A stretch of DNA of 64,000 bases from CAITZA01 sp937915285 (GCA_036821825.1 DAISIV010000004.1:62001-126000), one strand, 5' to 3'. Positions 42,703-52,589 are shown, numbered from the stretch's first letter. The notes: generated by a model from the sequence alone, not told the origin. Translations and numbers: made by a program.

Positions 42703-43974
42703 TCAGTCCCACTTACGGACGTCTTCGATAACCCTGAATCCGTCCTTGAGTGTGTCGTTGGGTATCTTTTTGACAGCGCCCTTGAGTTTGATTGTTTCTT
42801 TTATCGCATTTTCTATCGATGTCCTGAGTTGCGGTCCCAGTTCTTCATTCATTTCAATTTCCAGTGTCATGAGATCCTGATCCTGGGCTCTTTCTACAAG
42901 CAGACGTCCTTTTGTTATGACGCCTGGGAAGCTATCGACAACTCGCTGGACCTGCGAGGGGTGAACGAACATTCCCTTCACCTTTGTCACCTGATCGGCT
43001 CTTCCCATGATTCGAGTCAACCTGGGGGATTTCCTTCCACAGGAACACTCATCTACTGCCAGGCATGACAGGTCACCTGTCCCGAAACGGATCAGTGGGT
43101 AAATTTTGTTGTTACACGTTACAACAACCTCTCCAACTGAACCCTCAGGAAGCGCCTCGCCGGTCTGCGGATCTACGATCTCTACTATGACATCATGATG
43201 TATATGCATTCCGCTTAGTTGTGAGCACTCATAGGATACGCAACCGACGTCGGCTGTTCCGTAAGCTTGCCGACCTATTATTCCATAATCGTCAAAGAAT
43301 CTTTTCCTCATGGATTCTGGCAGCATTTCGGCTGCGAGAAAGGCTACCTGAAGATTGACTGAAGAAATTATCTCCATTTCTTCAGCTTTTTTCAGGATGG
43401 CCATTAGGAAGCTTGGGGTTCCGATGTATCCTGTGACCTTAAGACTCTTTAGTATCTCTGCCTGGGCTTCGGTGTTTCCTACGCCCGTCGGGATTACCAC
43501 TGCCCCAAGTTCAGTCATCCCTTCTTCAAACATGTGGCCCGCAGGCGTCAGATGATAGGCGAACGTATTTATTACTATGTCCCCAGAGCGAAATCCCACC
43601 GAATACAGAGCAGTCTTCCAGCGCCAGTAATCCTGAACCTTTCCGACCGGATCATAAATCGGCCCGGGCGACTGATGAATTCTCACCAGGTCGGACATCG
43701 GAACAGTCAGAAAGCCCCCGAAGGGAGGACGGGCTTTTTGCGCTTCAGAAAGATCTTTCTTCTTAGTTATCGGCAGCTTTTGAAGATCATCGACAGTCCT
43801 GACCGCATCCGGTCGCAGACCCAACTCGTCCATGGCTGCACGCAATGGAGTTCCGGCAGAATAAGCCGTAGTGATAACCTCGCCCAGGAATTTCTCCTGA
43901 TAGGCTTTCCTTTGGGAAGTCCCAAAAGCCTCCTGCGCGTGCAACATACCCGAGTTCCTGTCAATTTGACTCAT
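42703..43974 (-). CDS. Phenylacetate-CoA ligase family protein (PaaK-like)
   Basis: A 423-residue aryl-CoA-ligase-type protein: MLPESMRKRFFDDYGIIGRQAYGTADVGCVSYEC (order as seen; YGTAD is the PaaK motif), a GEVVVTCNNKIYPLIRFGTGDL segment, CSCGRKSPRLTRIMGRADQVTKVKGMFVHPSQV hinge, and a C-terminal domain of ~100 residues. It would form a CoA thioester of an arylacetic or aromatic acid with ATP. It stands alone on the minus strand opposite a second ligase gene, 547 bases away. Confidence 0.88.
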   Translation of the reverse strand: MSQIDRNSGMLHAQEAFGTSQRKAYQEKFLGEVITTAYSAGTPLRAAMDELGLRPDAVRTVDDLQKLPITKKKDLSEAQKARPPFGGFLTVPMSDLVRIHQSPGPIYDPVGKVQDYWRWKTALYSVGFRSGDIVINTFAYHLTPAGHMFEEGMTELGAVVIPTGVGNTEAQAEILKSLKVTGYIGTPSFLMAILKKAEEMEIISSVNLQVAFLAAEMLPESMRKRFFDDYGIIGRQAYGTADVGCVSYECSQLSGMHIHHDVIVEIVDPQTGEALPEGSVGEVVVTCNNKIYPLIRFGTGDLSCLAVDECSCGRKSPRLTRIMGRADQVTKVKGMFVHPSQVQRVVDSFPGVITKGRLLVERAQDQDLMTLEIEMNEELGPQLRTSIENAIKETIKLKGAVKKIPNDTLKDGFRVIEDVRKWD

Positions 43975-44521
43975 TAATCGCCTCCATCCGTTGACTTTTT
44001 GAGAAAAACCGTCGGTACTACTAATTTGTTAGCGCATCGGGAAGATTTTGTCATCGAAAGAATTTTTTTGTCAAATCAAGAAGTTCTGCCGACCGTGCCA
44101 CACCGCTGTCAGTGAAGATGGACCGACATGGCACAGGCGACCAAGTGTTTGATTTTTCAGCATGGGGAACACCGTTAATTCCTGATGTGGTGAAAGAGCT
44201 AACCTCCCGACTCGATTGAGCAGTCTGCTGATAGAAGTTGACAGTGTGGATTTACCAAATTATTATAGGACTTGGTAATAGTCTTGTAATCACTCTGATC
44301 TTCCCATTTTTTGATAAAAATAGCATTTCATTTTTTAGCGCCGACGTTGGCCTGTTAGGAAAACATTTCATTCTAATGAAACACAAAGGTTGTTATGCCT
44401 TGATTTCCGGGACATCTGTGCAGCTCACGCCATTGGGTTTTGTGCGTGCTTCGTTATCAGCAGCGCGTATAGCTGAACCACAACTGGGAACTGAATACAA
44501 CAGAGTATTTTGGAGGACTTT
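43975..44521. other. 547-base divergent gap between two CoA-ligase genes
   Basis: No gene with a convincing start and ribosome site. It holds the near-consensus promoter at 44238-44266 that reads toward the acyl-CoA synthetase gene, leaving a ~250-base leader. No inverted repeat matching the bam/mop operator was seen. Confidence 0.5.
44238..44266 (+). promoter_or_regulatory. Near-consensus sigma-70 promoter
   Basis: TTGACA (44238-44243), exactly 17 bases, TATTAT (44261-44266, five of six). It is the best promoter in the window and points at the acyl-CoA synthetase gene 255 bases downstream. Confidence 0.7.
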
Positions 44522-46111
44522 ATGACGGTAAGCAAATGGATTCACATGGGAGTGGTCTTGAGCAGACAAGCCGAACATTATCCGGACAGGCTAGGGTGTC
44601 AGGATAAGAATAGGGATTTCACCTTCAGCCAGTGGAATGAGCGTAGTTGCAGACTAGCCAACGGCCTCAAAAAGATGGGATGCGGACATGGAGACCGATT
44701 TGCGGTTTTAGCTTTCAACCGTGTTGAGTGGATGGAGATTTATGCCGGAAGCGCCAAGGGCGGTCAGATTAGTGTCCCAATCATGTTTAGGCTGGCGGGT
44801 CCGGAAATTGAGTACATAGTCAATAACGCGGGTTGCAAGGCCTTCATTGTTGAAAAACCATTTGTTGAGATGATCAATGGAATCAAGGATCGGCTTCCTG
44901 TTCCGGCTAACGCTTATGTGTATCTCGGAGAACCTGGGGAGACTGCCCCTGAGGGTTACGTTGAATACGAGAAATGGCTTGAAGCCTCTTCCCATGAGGA
45001 ACCGGACGTAACGGTTGACGCGGAAGACCCTTGGACCTTCATGTATACGTCTGGCACCACTGGAAAACCCAAGGGAGTGGTGAGGACTCACGAGTCTTAC
45101 CTTGGCATGTACTATCTGGATATCGCCAACATGGGTTTAAAACCGACAGACAAGGCCTTGATGGTCATGCCCATGTGCCATGTCAACTCGATTTTCTATT
45201 CATTCCCTTATACGATGGTTTCCGGCGCCGTGTGTGTTTACAATGAATCAAGCTTCAACCCGGAAGACTTCCTCGCCACGGTCGAAAAATACGGCATAAC
45301 ATTCACCTCGCTGGTTCCGACCCACTACATAATGATCCTTTCATTACCTGAGTCAATCAAGGGTAGGTTCAACGTATCCTCCATGAGACAGTTGCTTATT
45401 TCATCAGCTCCTGCCAGGAAAGAGACGAAAATTGCGATCCTTGACTTTTTCAAGAATGCGGAACTTTGGGAGGCCTATGGATCGACCGAGGCAGGCTTGG
45501 TGACTTTATGCAGGCCTGAAGATCAGCTACGTAAACTTGGCACGATAGGTAGGGAAATATTCGGGATTGACAGGATAAAGGTGCTTGATGAGGAGGGTAA
45601 CGAAGTCTCGGATGGTGAAGTTGGAGAACTCTACGCAAGGACTCCGATGATTTTCAAGGAATACTGGGGGCTACCCGAGAAAACCAAGGAAGTCTTTCAG
45701 GGGGAATGGTTTACTGCAGGCGACATGTGCTACAGGGACTCGGATGGATTCTATGTCCTGGTTGACCGCAAGGCCAACATGATTATCACCGGTGGTGAGA
45801 ATGTGTTCCCGTCGGAAGTTGAAAACACCTTGGCATCGCACCCCAAGGTGAAGGACGTAGCAGTCATTGGTGTGCCACATGAAAAATGGGGTGAGGCCAT
45901 ACACGCTTTCATCATACTCAAGGATATCGAAGACGCGTCAGAAGGACTGAAAGAAGAGATGAAACGGTATGCGAGGACAAAAATTGCCGCATACAAGGCG
46001 CCAAAATCCATCGACTTTATTGAAGATGACGAGATGCCACGAACAGGAACCGGCAAGATCCTGCACAGGGTGCTGCGTGAACAGTTTGGTAAATGGAGTG
46101 ACAACAGGTAG
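44522..46111 (+). CDS. AMP-forming acyl-CoA synthetase
   Basis: A 529-residue ANL-superfamily ligase. The ATG at 44522 has GGAGG 7 bases upstream. Motifs: TFMYTSGTTGKPKGVVRTHES (~177-195, in two overlapping parts), YGSTEAGLVTL, DRKANMIITGGENVFPSEVE and the catalytic-lysine motif PRTGTGKILHRVLR. It resembles fatty/cyclohexane-carboxylate-type acyl-CoA ligases. It carries its own strong promoter and a terminator follows at 46166-46200, so it is monocistronic. Confidence 0.92.
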   Translation: MTVSKWIHMGVVLSRQAEHYPDRLGCQDKNRDFTFSQWNERSCRLANGLKKMGCGHGDRFAVLAFNRVEWMEIYAGSAKGGQISVPIMFRLAGPEIEYIVNNAGCKAFIVEKPFVEMINGIKDRLPVPANAYVYLGEPGETAPEGYVEYEKWLEASSHEEPDVTVDAEDPWTFMYTSGTTGKPKGVVRTHESYLGMYYLDIANMGLKPTDKALMVMPMCHVNSIFYSFPYTMVSGAVCVYNESSFNPEDFLATVEKYGITFTSLVPTHYIMILSLPESIKGRFNVSSMRQLLISSAPARKETKIAILDFFKNAELWEAYGSTEAGLVTLCRPEDQLRKLGTIGREIFGIDRIKVLDEEGNEVSDGEVGELYARTPMIFKEYWGLPEKTKEVFQGEWFTAGDMCYRDSDGFYVLVDRKANMIITGGENVFPSEVENTLASHPKVKDVAVIGVPHEKWGEAIHAFIILKDIEDASEGLKEEMKRYARTKIAAYKAPKSIDFIEDDEMPRTGTGKILHRVLREQFGKWSDNR

Positions 46112-46165
46112 TCTATTTTAGGTTTTCGTTTGTTGGCTGTCCGCTAATATTCTGATCTGCGCAAG

Positions 46166-46201
46166 CCCGCTCGGCAACATCCCTTCTGGGAGAGCGGGTT
46201 T
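46166..46201 (+). terminator. Terminator-like hairpin after the acyl-CoA synthetase
   Basis: CCCGCTC (46166-46172) pairs with GAGCGGG (46192-46198), enclosing an inner CCC-TTCT-GGG hairpin, followed by TTTGT. Stem is good, U-run short. Confidence 0.6.
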
Positions 46202-46293
46202 GTCCAGGTTGTTTTCCCGGGCTGTTTATGATAATCGAAATCTGAGTCCTGTAGGAGACCTCAGGAGAAGTCAGGAAATTTTGCAGAGTCCCT

Positions 46294-46587
46294 ATGAAAC
46301 ATACATTCTGTGTTATCACTACCGTTTTCACCGCGGTGTTTTTTTCTTCACATCAGGTTGAGAGCCAGTCCATGAGTCAGGCTGCCAGGACCAACCCTGA
46401 GCAGTGGCGCAGCCATCAGATGAATCAACCTGCTCCATCGGCCTCAGATAAGGATAACATCTCAACCGACAGACTCGAAGAAATCAAACAGCTATACATG
46501 GAGGCCAAACGGGAAGCAGAAAACAGACATCCTGCCGCAAACTCATCCCCTGAGCAGTTGAATCATCAAATGAGAGACAACAGATAG
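46294..46587 (+). CDS. Small exported hydrophilic protein, unknown function
   Basis: A 97-residue product with a signal-like start (CVITTVFTAVFFSSHQVES, ~5-24) and a polar, Gln/Asn/Pro-rich mature part. No motif recognised. The ribosome site is weak, so the gene is only moderately supported; signal peptide and absence of an opposing gene favour it. Confidence 0.45.
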   Translation: MKHTFCVITTVFTAVFFSSHQVESQSMSQAARTNPEQWRSHQMNQPAPSASDKDNISTDRLEEIKQLYMEAKREAENRHPAANSSPEQLNHQMRDNR

Positions 46588-46675
46588 TGGCTGCCGCCAT
46601 AATTTGGCGAGTTTACGGGATCAAGGGGCCCTATAGTATAATGGCCTCAACCACCCCGGCGATCTGTTGTTTGTA

Positions 46676-47467
46676 TCAGGACTTCGCCCCTACGACTATC
46701 ATCCATCTGAAAGTGAGGTTTTCATCTGGAATGTTTTCGAATAGTTTGTCTATTTTTTCGAGGCGCCCTTTGTAATCCAGGGTTGGGAAGAGGCCGGCAG
46801 ACATCGCCTGAATGGAAAAGAAATCCCTTACCTGCTGTTTGGGCTGCTCAAAGTTAGCCTGAGTCATTCGGACTGATTTGCACAGGGATTTCATGCAGTC
46901 CTGAAGATCATTAAGGGAAACCGGTTTTTTTAGGCTTAGTCCCAATCGAGTTTTCTCTTCCACAGCGGCGAACACGTTTTCCCCCCGGTCAGAGTAAACC
47001 CCGTCCATAAATGTTAGCCCTATCCTTCCATCTGGACGCAACAAATCAATGGCTTGAAGAAGACTCTCCCTGAAATCGGGAATCAAAAAGATGGACGCGC
47101 TGTAGATGATGATGTCGAATGGTTCATCTATGCAATCCTTTAAAGCCGAAGCATCACCCTCAATGAAAGCAAGGCCCTGAAAGCTCTTGCAGTTGTCCCT
47201 GGCTTTCTCGAGCATCGCAGGGGAATTGTCAAGCCCGACCACGCATGCACTTGGAAATGCCTTTACAAGTTGCATTGAGCTTGCCCCGGTTCCACACCCT
47301 ATGTCCAGGATCCTGTTTGTTGCTTGAGGATTAACGGCTTTAAGAAGAAACGCGTTGAGATCTTGGAAGAAACCGTACTTTGACTCAAATTCATCGTAGT
47401 TGTCAGGGCTGCTGTCAAAATTGCGCTTCACGGCGGCCTTTATCTTCTGGATTTTATCAGATTCCAT
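46676..47467 (-). CDS. Class I SAM-dependent methyltransferase
   Basis: A 263-residue methyltransferase with SAM motif ILDIGCGTGASSMQLV (~54-69), VVGLDNSPAMLEKA, FIEGDASALKD and LRPDGRIGLTFMDG. The substrate is unknown. It is the last of a minus-strand trio with a cupin protein (25 bases upstream) and a zinc-ribbon membrane protein. The cupin and methyltransferase may act on one small molecule, or the trio may sense or answer a metal; neither is shown. Confidence 0.82.
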   Translation of the reverse strand: MESDKIQKIKAAVKRNFDSSPDNYDEFESKYGFFQDLNAFLLKAVNPQATNRILDIGCGTGASSMQLVKAFPSACVVGLDNSPAMLEKARDNCKSFQGLAFIEGDASALKDCIDEPFDIIIYSASIFLIPDFRESLLQAIDLLRPDGRIGLTFMDGVYSDRGENVFAAVEEKTRLGLSLKKPVSLNDLQDCMKSLCKSVRMTQANFEQPKQQVRDFFSIQAMSAGLFPTLDYKGRLEKIDKLFENIPDENLTFRWMIVVGAKS

Positions 47468-47492
47468 GACTCTCTTTACCGGTTGTGCGCCT

Positions 47493-48185
47493 TCAGTCGA
47501 CCTTGTATCTCGCTATTTCATTGGGCAGGACTATCAACCTTTCCAGTTTGCGTCTATGACTTGACTCGCTATGGTCATCCCCATGTTTCCACTGGCGCAG
47601 AAGGTCTTTGGCCTGTTTCTTGTCTATTCCGAGCACCTCACGGAGCTGCCCCATGGTAATACATTCCTTTTCATAAACATATCGTGCAAGTAGATCCAGT
47701 GGCGTTTGCCTTAATGTGTCAATAGGGATGTCAATGCCCACTCCGGCAAGATAGCCTCTGAGAGCCTGATATGGATCGAGTGATGGTCTGCGGGCGCTCC
47801 CGTCTTCGGTTTTTTTCTCATCCGCATTCTGATCACCATAGTAGGCGGCTGATCCATCGATGAAGTCCTGCCTAATCGGAGAGAAAACATCCATTACCGT
47901 GCATCCCTCTGGTCCGGACCTTGCGCTGTGCGGCTGTAGAGAAGGTATGACAAGGACATCCCCGAATTTGAGTTGGACATCATCCTGACCTGGAAAAGAA
48001 ATTGTAAGCGTCCCTTTTTGCACCATGGTCATTTGTTCGGATTCATGATCATGAAGTGGCACTTTTGAATCCGGGGCCAAATCGATCAAAACGGCCATCA
48101 CCTTTTCGCCCCAGACCATCTTCCTGGATGTGCTCTCGTTCAACTTTACCGACTCAACATTCTTCCATGAAATTAATTGCGCCAC
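47493..48185 (-). CDS. Cupin-domain protein with a C-terminal helical region
   Basis: A 230-residue protein. Residues ~30-110 are a single cupin barrel: VPLHDHESEQMTMVQKGTLTIS carries the first metal motif (His, His, Glu) and LVIPSLQPHSARSGPEG the second histidine. Residues ~150-230 look like a small helix-turn-helix-containing region (CITMGQLREVLGIDKKQAKDLLRQW). A regulator or a metal-dependent enzyme is possible. It lies between a zinc-ribbon membrane protein and a methyltransferase gene, gaps 33 and 25 bases. Confidence 0.78.
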   Translation of the reverse strand: MAQLISWKNVESVKLNESTSRKMVWGEKVMAVLIDLAPDSKVPLHDHESEQMTMVQKGTLTISFPGQDDVQLKFGDVLVIPSLQPHSARSGPEGCTVMDVFSPIRQDFIDGSAAYYGDQNADEKKTEDGSARRPSLDPYQALRGYLAGVGIDIPIDTLRQTPLDLLARYVYEKECITMGQLREVLGIDKKQAKDLLRQWKHGDDHSESSHRRKLERLIVLPNEIARYKVD

Positions 48186-48218
48186 GGTGTAATCTCCATT
48201 AAATCAAGGCCTTATTGC

Positions 48219-48707
48219 TCAGGAATTCCCGGCTCCCTTTCTGGGAAAATCCAGAATGGCTACCTTCGAGTTTTTTAGTTCCAGCCACTTGTCGCAGTAA
48301 ACACATTCAATTCTTACGCCCCCTTTGCCAACGGTCTTTTTTAAACGTCTTCCACAGTCGTCACATGTTATTTCGGCCGTTTCGAGTGCGTCCAGGGCAT
48401 AGGCCTCCCATATCTGGCCACTGGATTTTTCTATATCCATCAATTTCTTGACCGCCAAAGCCATGCTTGCGGCGTCACTCGAACCGAAACGGTCTAACGC
48501 GCAGACATTTTCCACAATCTCGACCAGTTTCTTGTATTCCTTACCGGACTTGTCGGGTCTTGAGGCCTTGTGATTGGACACACCGGTCTGTTTCACGTTT
48601 TTCGGCCTGGGTCGAAGGAATGAAGGCGCCTTTTCGGGATAGTTCCGTAAATACCAAATGATGAATATAATTACCCAGAATCCTACGCCAATAAAGATTT
48701 CGAGCAA
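48219..48707 (-). CDS. Membrane-anchored zinc-ribbon protein
   Basis: A 162-residue protein: one N-terminal membrane segment (~4-20, IFIGVGFWVIIFIIWYL), a basic linker, a helical part (~55-115) and a C-terminal zinc ribbon (CDDCGRRLKKTVGKGG...CVYCDKWLE, two CxxC pairs). Unknown role. First gene of the trio with the cupin and methyltransferase genes, 161 bases after coaE on the same strand. Confidence 0.65.
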   Translation of the reverse strand: MLEIFIGVGFWVIIFIIWYLRNYPEKAPSFLRPRPKNVKQTGVSNHKASRPDKSGKEYKKLVEIVENVCALDRFGSSDAASMALAVKKLMDIEKSSGQIWEAYALDALETAEITCDDCGRRLKKTVGKGGVRIECVYCDKWLELKNSKVAILDFPRKGAGNS

Positions 48708-48868
48708 AGCGTTTTAGTACCTCATGAATTCTATGGATGGTCTAGGCCCCTTAGAGACTGGACCGAAAAAGCCAGACCTGGCGAGACCACACTGTATTGC
48801 GTCTAAATTTCAGTCAGACATCCATAACGGTAATGATAGTTTCGTCCGGACTCCCGGACTCAATAATG

Positions 48869-49507
48869 TCAGCGTATTTCATTGTCGTTTTTGGGGCTTC
48901 CCAAGAAAGCCTCTCTCTCTATCAACTCTGCCAGAACCTGCCTGAAGCGGGTTCGGGTGTCTTCTATGCTCAGCGAGTTGTCTATTACGATGTGGGCTTT
49001 CTTCCTCTTGTCTTCTATAGGCCATTGCGAGTTTAGGCGGGCTGACACTTCTTCAACACTCAGGCCGTTGCGCCTCATCAGCCGTTCACCCTGAACATCC
49101 CTGTTTACATAGACGACAAGGACGACATCGACAGTGTTTTCCCAGTTTGCCTCGAACAGGAGCGGCACATCAACAACTACTATGCGATGACCTTGCCTTT
49201 CATAATCGCGAAGGAGTTCCTCTTTCCGACGAGCCACGACAGGATGGATAATCTGTTCCAGTTGTTTTTTAAGGTTGCTGTCTGTAAAAACTTTTGAGCC
49301 TAATACTGCACGGTTGAGATTTCCGTCCGGATCCAGCACATCGGAGCCAAAGACCTCCATGATTTTTTCAAGCGCTGGTGAGCCTGGACTGACAGCCTCA
49401 TGCGCCAGCTCATCTGCGCAGATGACCGGAATCCCGCTCTCCCTGAACATTGAGCTTACTGTGGATTTACCGGACGCAATGCCTCCGGTGAGGCCAACTG
49501 TTATCAA
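48869..49507 (-). CDS. coaE: Dephospho-CoA kinase
   Basis: A 212-residue protein with the P-loop GLTGGIASGKST (~5-16), ADELAHEAV, HPVVARRKEEL, VVDVPLLFEANW and RRNGLSVEEVSARLNSQWP. It catalyses the last step of CoA synthesis (dephospho-CoA plus ATP to CoA). Fits a genome with many CoA ligases. It follows the coiled-coil protein gene at 49541 by 33 bases. Confidence 0.95.
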   Translation of the reverse strand: MITVGLTGGIASGKSTVSSMFRESGIPVICADELAHEAVSPGSPALEKIMEVFGSDVLDPDGNLNRAVLGSKVFTDSNLKKQLEQIIHPVVARRKEELLRDYERQGHRIVVVDVPLLFEANWENTVDVVLVVYVNRDVQGERLMRRNGLSVEEVSARLNSQWPIEDKRKKAHIVIDNSLSIEDTRTRFRQVLAELIEREAFLGSPKNDNEIR

Positions 49508-49540
49508 TGCTTAAAGCCCTCAACTTCTGATGTATGGGAA

Positions 49541-50095
49541 TCAGTCTTTTTTCTTGATTTCTTCCCAGGCGGCTTCAACGGCTCGATCAATCTTTTTGCC
49601 CGTCTTCTGCATCGTATCCCAGAATACTCCCCACTGATCCTTAAAAACCTTTGCCATCTGTTCGGTGTGCTTCTGGGCTTCCTTTACCTGGTCCTCACCG
49701 ACCCTCCCCACCGCCGTCCACTGTTTATCAAGTACTTCCTTGGTCTGGTTGACACAAAGATCAAACGTCTCCTTTGTGATACCGCCGATGGCCTTCAAAC
49801 GAATCTTGAGGTCATTCAGGAAACTATCCCAGTCAAGGTCCTTCTCCTTGTCGAGAAGTTCCCACGACTGCTTGATTTTTTCCGCTGCCCTTTCTATGTC
49901 ATCCACTGCCATTTTACCCGACTGCTTCATCGTCTTTGAAGCCCTGTCGACTGCGGCGTAGAATTCTTCCCTGGAAGCTCCCCAACTTTTTCTCAGGAAG
50001 GCCCTCGCCTCTCCAAGCATAAAAACCCCGATGGTACCCAAATTTTCCATCAATTCCACTACCGATTCTTTTATATCCGGAGCCTTCTTTTCCAT
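49541..50095 (-). CDS. Helical coiled-coil protein, unknown function
   Basis: A 184-residue protein; the ATG at 50095 has GGAGG 10 bases upstream and is preferred to the one ten codons earlier. The sequence is helical throughout with repeated Lys-Glu and aromatic positions (VDRASKTMKQSGKMAVDDIERAAEKIKQSWELLD, KTGKKIDRAVEAAWEEIKK), suggesting a long coiled coil or apolipoprotein/phasin-like amphipathic protein. Cotranscribed with coaE by position. Confidence 0.65.
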   Translation of the reverse strand: MEKKAPDIKESVVELMENLGTIGVFMLGEARAFLRKSWGASREEFYAAVDRASKTMKQSGKMAVDDIERAAEKIKQSWELLDKEKDLDWDSFLNDLKIRLKAIGGITKETFDLCVNQTKEVLDKQWTAVGRVGEDQVKEAQKHTEQMAKVFKDQWGVFWDTMQKTGKKIDRAVEAAWEEIKKKD

Positions 50096-50375
50096 GGTGC
50101 ACACTCCTCCAAACAACCTGGCCACTCAGAAATCATTGCCTCGCTGTAACCACTTTACATCATGTACAGCTCTCACTCAATAAATCAATATCCGCTGTTA
50201 CAGTGTCGAGCCGGTTTTGTGAGTTTCCAATTTATGTAGTGACAAAATCTCAAATACCTTTATAATAAAGCTGCTTCTAAGCAATAGGTGAAACTATTTA
50301 AAAAAACGCCTCTATTTTGAGTAACATTTTAGCGTGCTGGTTGGCAGGCTTTTACGTGGAATGGAAAGAGACGCT

Positions 50376-50684
50376 ATGGTTTCAAAAAAACCTGAATTCA
50401 AGTTAGTCCCAAATGCTGATTCCGCCAAGATTGACGACTTACCATTTGTTGAGATAATCCCGGATTCCACTCCATCCCCATCCGGACCACGATTGAGTGA
50501 CTCTTTTGAGAAAGAATTCCTCGGCTCCTCAATTGTGGGTGGAACCGGTCATGTCGAGCCTGAACCGGATTCCCGGTATTCCGAAGCAAGGGTTATTGGG
50601 ACCGGTATGTTCAGAGGATATCCACCATTACCAGTCATAGTTGTCGGTCTTTCCCTGATCCTGGCGATGCTGGTCGGTGAATAG
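50376..50684 (+). CDS. Small C-terminally anchored membrane protein
   Basis: A 102-residue protein from ATG 50376 (GGAAAGAG upstream); an ATG at 50361 would add five residues. A polar, Pro/Ser-rich N-terminal ~80 residues is followed by a single terminal membrane segment (LPVIVVGLSLILAMLVG). Likely a tail-anchored protein. No family recognised; moderate support. Confidence 0.5.
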   Translation: MVSKKPEFKLVPNADSAKIDDLPFVEIIPDSTPSPSGPRLSDSFEKEFLGSSIVGGTGHVEPEPDSRYSEARVIGTGMFRGYPPLPVIVVGLSLILAMLVGE

Positions 50685-50973
50685 CCTCGTAAGTCTGGTT
50701 GGCAAACGGGTTCAGGCCTTTCTACTCTGGCTGTGGATGGGCCTCTAGCGCTTGACAACTTTACTGAATATTGATAAAAAGCTGAGATGACATTGTTCTC
50801 TACACATTCTGGCAAATAATATTTCTCGTAAATCTGACCCGGTGGATTAGCGGTCGCTATTGGCATAGCCACCCGACCCTGCCGTATTGAGTCCTTCAGG
50901 CTCATTTGGGTGAGCTATGGGTTCACCTCTGAGCTAATAACTTCAGACGTAAAGATTCAGGAGGTTTTTCCTA

Positions 50974-52554
50974 GTGAAAGTTTTGGTTTCGGATAACCTG
51001 TCGGAGTTGGGTGTTCAGATATTTAAGAACGCCCCAGGCTTAGAGGTGGATGTCAAAGTCGGACTAAGCCCGGACGAATTGAAAGCCATCATCAATGAAT
51101 ATGATGGCCTCGCCATCAGAGGAGCCACTAAAGTAACCGCCGACGTAATCGAAGCGGCGACCAACCTCAAGGTAGTCGGACGCGCTGGCACCGGTCTTGA
51201 CAATGTTGACATTAAGGCCGCCTCAAAAAGAGGCATCGTGGTTATGAACACTCCCGGCGGTAACACGGTTACAACTGCCGAACACACGCTTTCAATGATG
51301 ATGGCCCTGGTAAGAAACATCCCACAGGCTTGCGCTTCCATGAAGGAAGGCAAGTGGGACAAGAAGAAATTCTCCGGGACTGAAATCCTGAATAAGACTC
51401 TCGGAATAGTTGGACTGGGCAAAATAGGATCGGTCGTAGCGGACAGGGCGATGGGACTTGGAATGAGTGTCATAGCGTATGACCCGTTCCTGTCGGAAGA
51501 CCAGGCCAAACAGATGGGAATCAAACTGGGAACGGTGGATGATGTATTCGCTGAATCCGATATCATAACTCTTCACGTACCATTGACCTCTGACACTCGT
51601 GGCATAATAAATGCCAAGAACATAGCCAGGATGAAGAAGGGTGTCAGGATAGTAAACTGTTCTCGTGGTCCGGTAGTCAATGAGGAAGACCTGGCTGACG
51701 CCATTGAGTCTGGCCATGTTGCAGGGGCTGCCCTCGATGTCTTCAACACGGAACCTCCTGGTCTGACCAGGCTGGTATCTTCGGAAAAGGTGATCTGCAC
51801 ACCTCACCTTGGGGCATCAACCAGAGAAGCCCAGGATAACGTCGCTGTCGCTGTTGCCGCTCAGATCCGCGACTTTCTGTTGACTGGAACCATAAGAAAT
51901 GCAGTAAACGCTCCCGCTGTGTCAGGTGAAGCGCTGGAAACGCTCAAGCCTTATCTGGAACTTGCCCAGAGAATGGGTCTTTTCCTTGGAAACATGATTC
52001 AAACTGGCATAAAGAGTGTTGAAGCTCAGTACTCGGGGGATGTGGGGACGATGGACGTCAAGCCGATCACCACGACATTCCTTACTGGACTGTTGACTCC
52101 GATAATGATGGATGACGTCAACCTGGTCAACGCCCCGATGGTTGCAGAAGATCGTGGGATCAAGGTTTCAGAAACGAAAGTGAGCAAGTCCGAGCATTTC
52201 ACATCGGTTGTTCGGTTCAAGGTTGTAACTGAGAATCGAGAGCATGACGTCGAAGGAACACTTTTTGGTAGATCAACCCCCAGAATGGTTAGATACGGTC
52301 TCTTCAGGGGAGAGTTTGACCTGTGCGGCGAGTTGATTTTACTGCATGCTTATGACAAGCCCAAGGTCATTGGACAGGTAGGTCTGACCCTGGGTGAAAA
52401 GGGCATCAACATATCCCATTTCCAGTTTGCCCGCGAAGAAGCTGGCGGTCAGGCGCTGTTGTTCCTCAATACCGACACTAAGGCCGACGAATCGGCTCTA
52501 GAGGCTTTGAGACAACTGCCAAACGTGATAGGAGTCCGGACGTTGACGATCTAA
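50974..52554 (+). CDS. serA: D-3-phosphoglycerate dehydrogenase
   Basis: A 526-residue protein of the long SerA type. GTG start with AGGAGG 8 bases upstream. Substrate-binding and Rossmann domains: RAGTGLDNVDIKAA, the GIVGLGKIGSVVADRAMG dinucleotide motif (~144-161), VNCSRGPVVNEEDL and the catalytic HLGASTREAQDNV histidine. The middle ASB domain and a C-terminal ACT domain (VIGQVGLTLGEKGINISHFQF) follow, so serine feedback is likely. It catalyses the first step of serine synthesis. A hairpin ends the transcript. Confidence 0.95.
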   Translation: MKVLVSDNLSELGVQIFKNAPGLEVDVKVGLSPDELKAIINEYDGLAIRGATKVTADVIEAATNLKVVGRAGTGLDNVDIKAASKRGIVVMNTPGGNTVTTAEHTLSMMMALVRNIPQACASMKEGKWDKKKFSGTEILNKTLGIVGLGKIGSVVADRAMGLGMSVIAYDPFLSEDQAKQMGIKLGTVDDVFAESDIITLHVPLTSDTRGIINAKNIARMKKGVRIVNCSRGPVVNEEDLADAIESGHVAGAALDVFNTEPPGLTRLVSSEKVICTPHLGASTREAQDNVAVAVAAQIRDFLLTGTIRNAVNAPAVSGEALETLKPYLELAQRMGLFLGNMIQTGIKSVEAQYSGDVGTMDVKPITTTFLTGLLTPIMMDDVNLVNAPMVAEDRGIKVSETKVSKSEHFTSVVRFKVVTENREHDVEGTLFGRSTPRMVRYGLFRGEFDLCGELILLHAYDKPKVIGQVGLTLGEKGINISHFQFAREEAGGQALLFLNTDTKADESALEALRQLPNVIGVRTLTI

Positions 52555-52589
52555 GGATTCCAGACTCCATCTCTGTAGCGAAATATACC

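Noticed and set aside
44238..44525. A 95-codon frame in the gap before the acyl-CoA synthetase.
   Set aside because: Its start lies inside the -35 box of the best promoter and no ribosome site precedes it.
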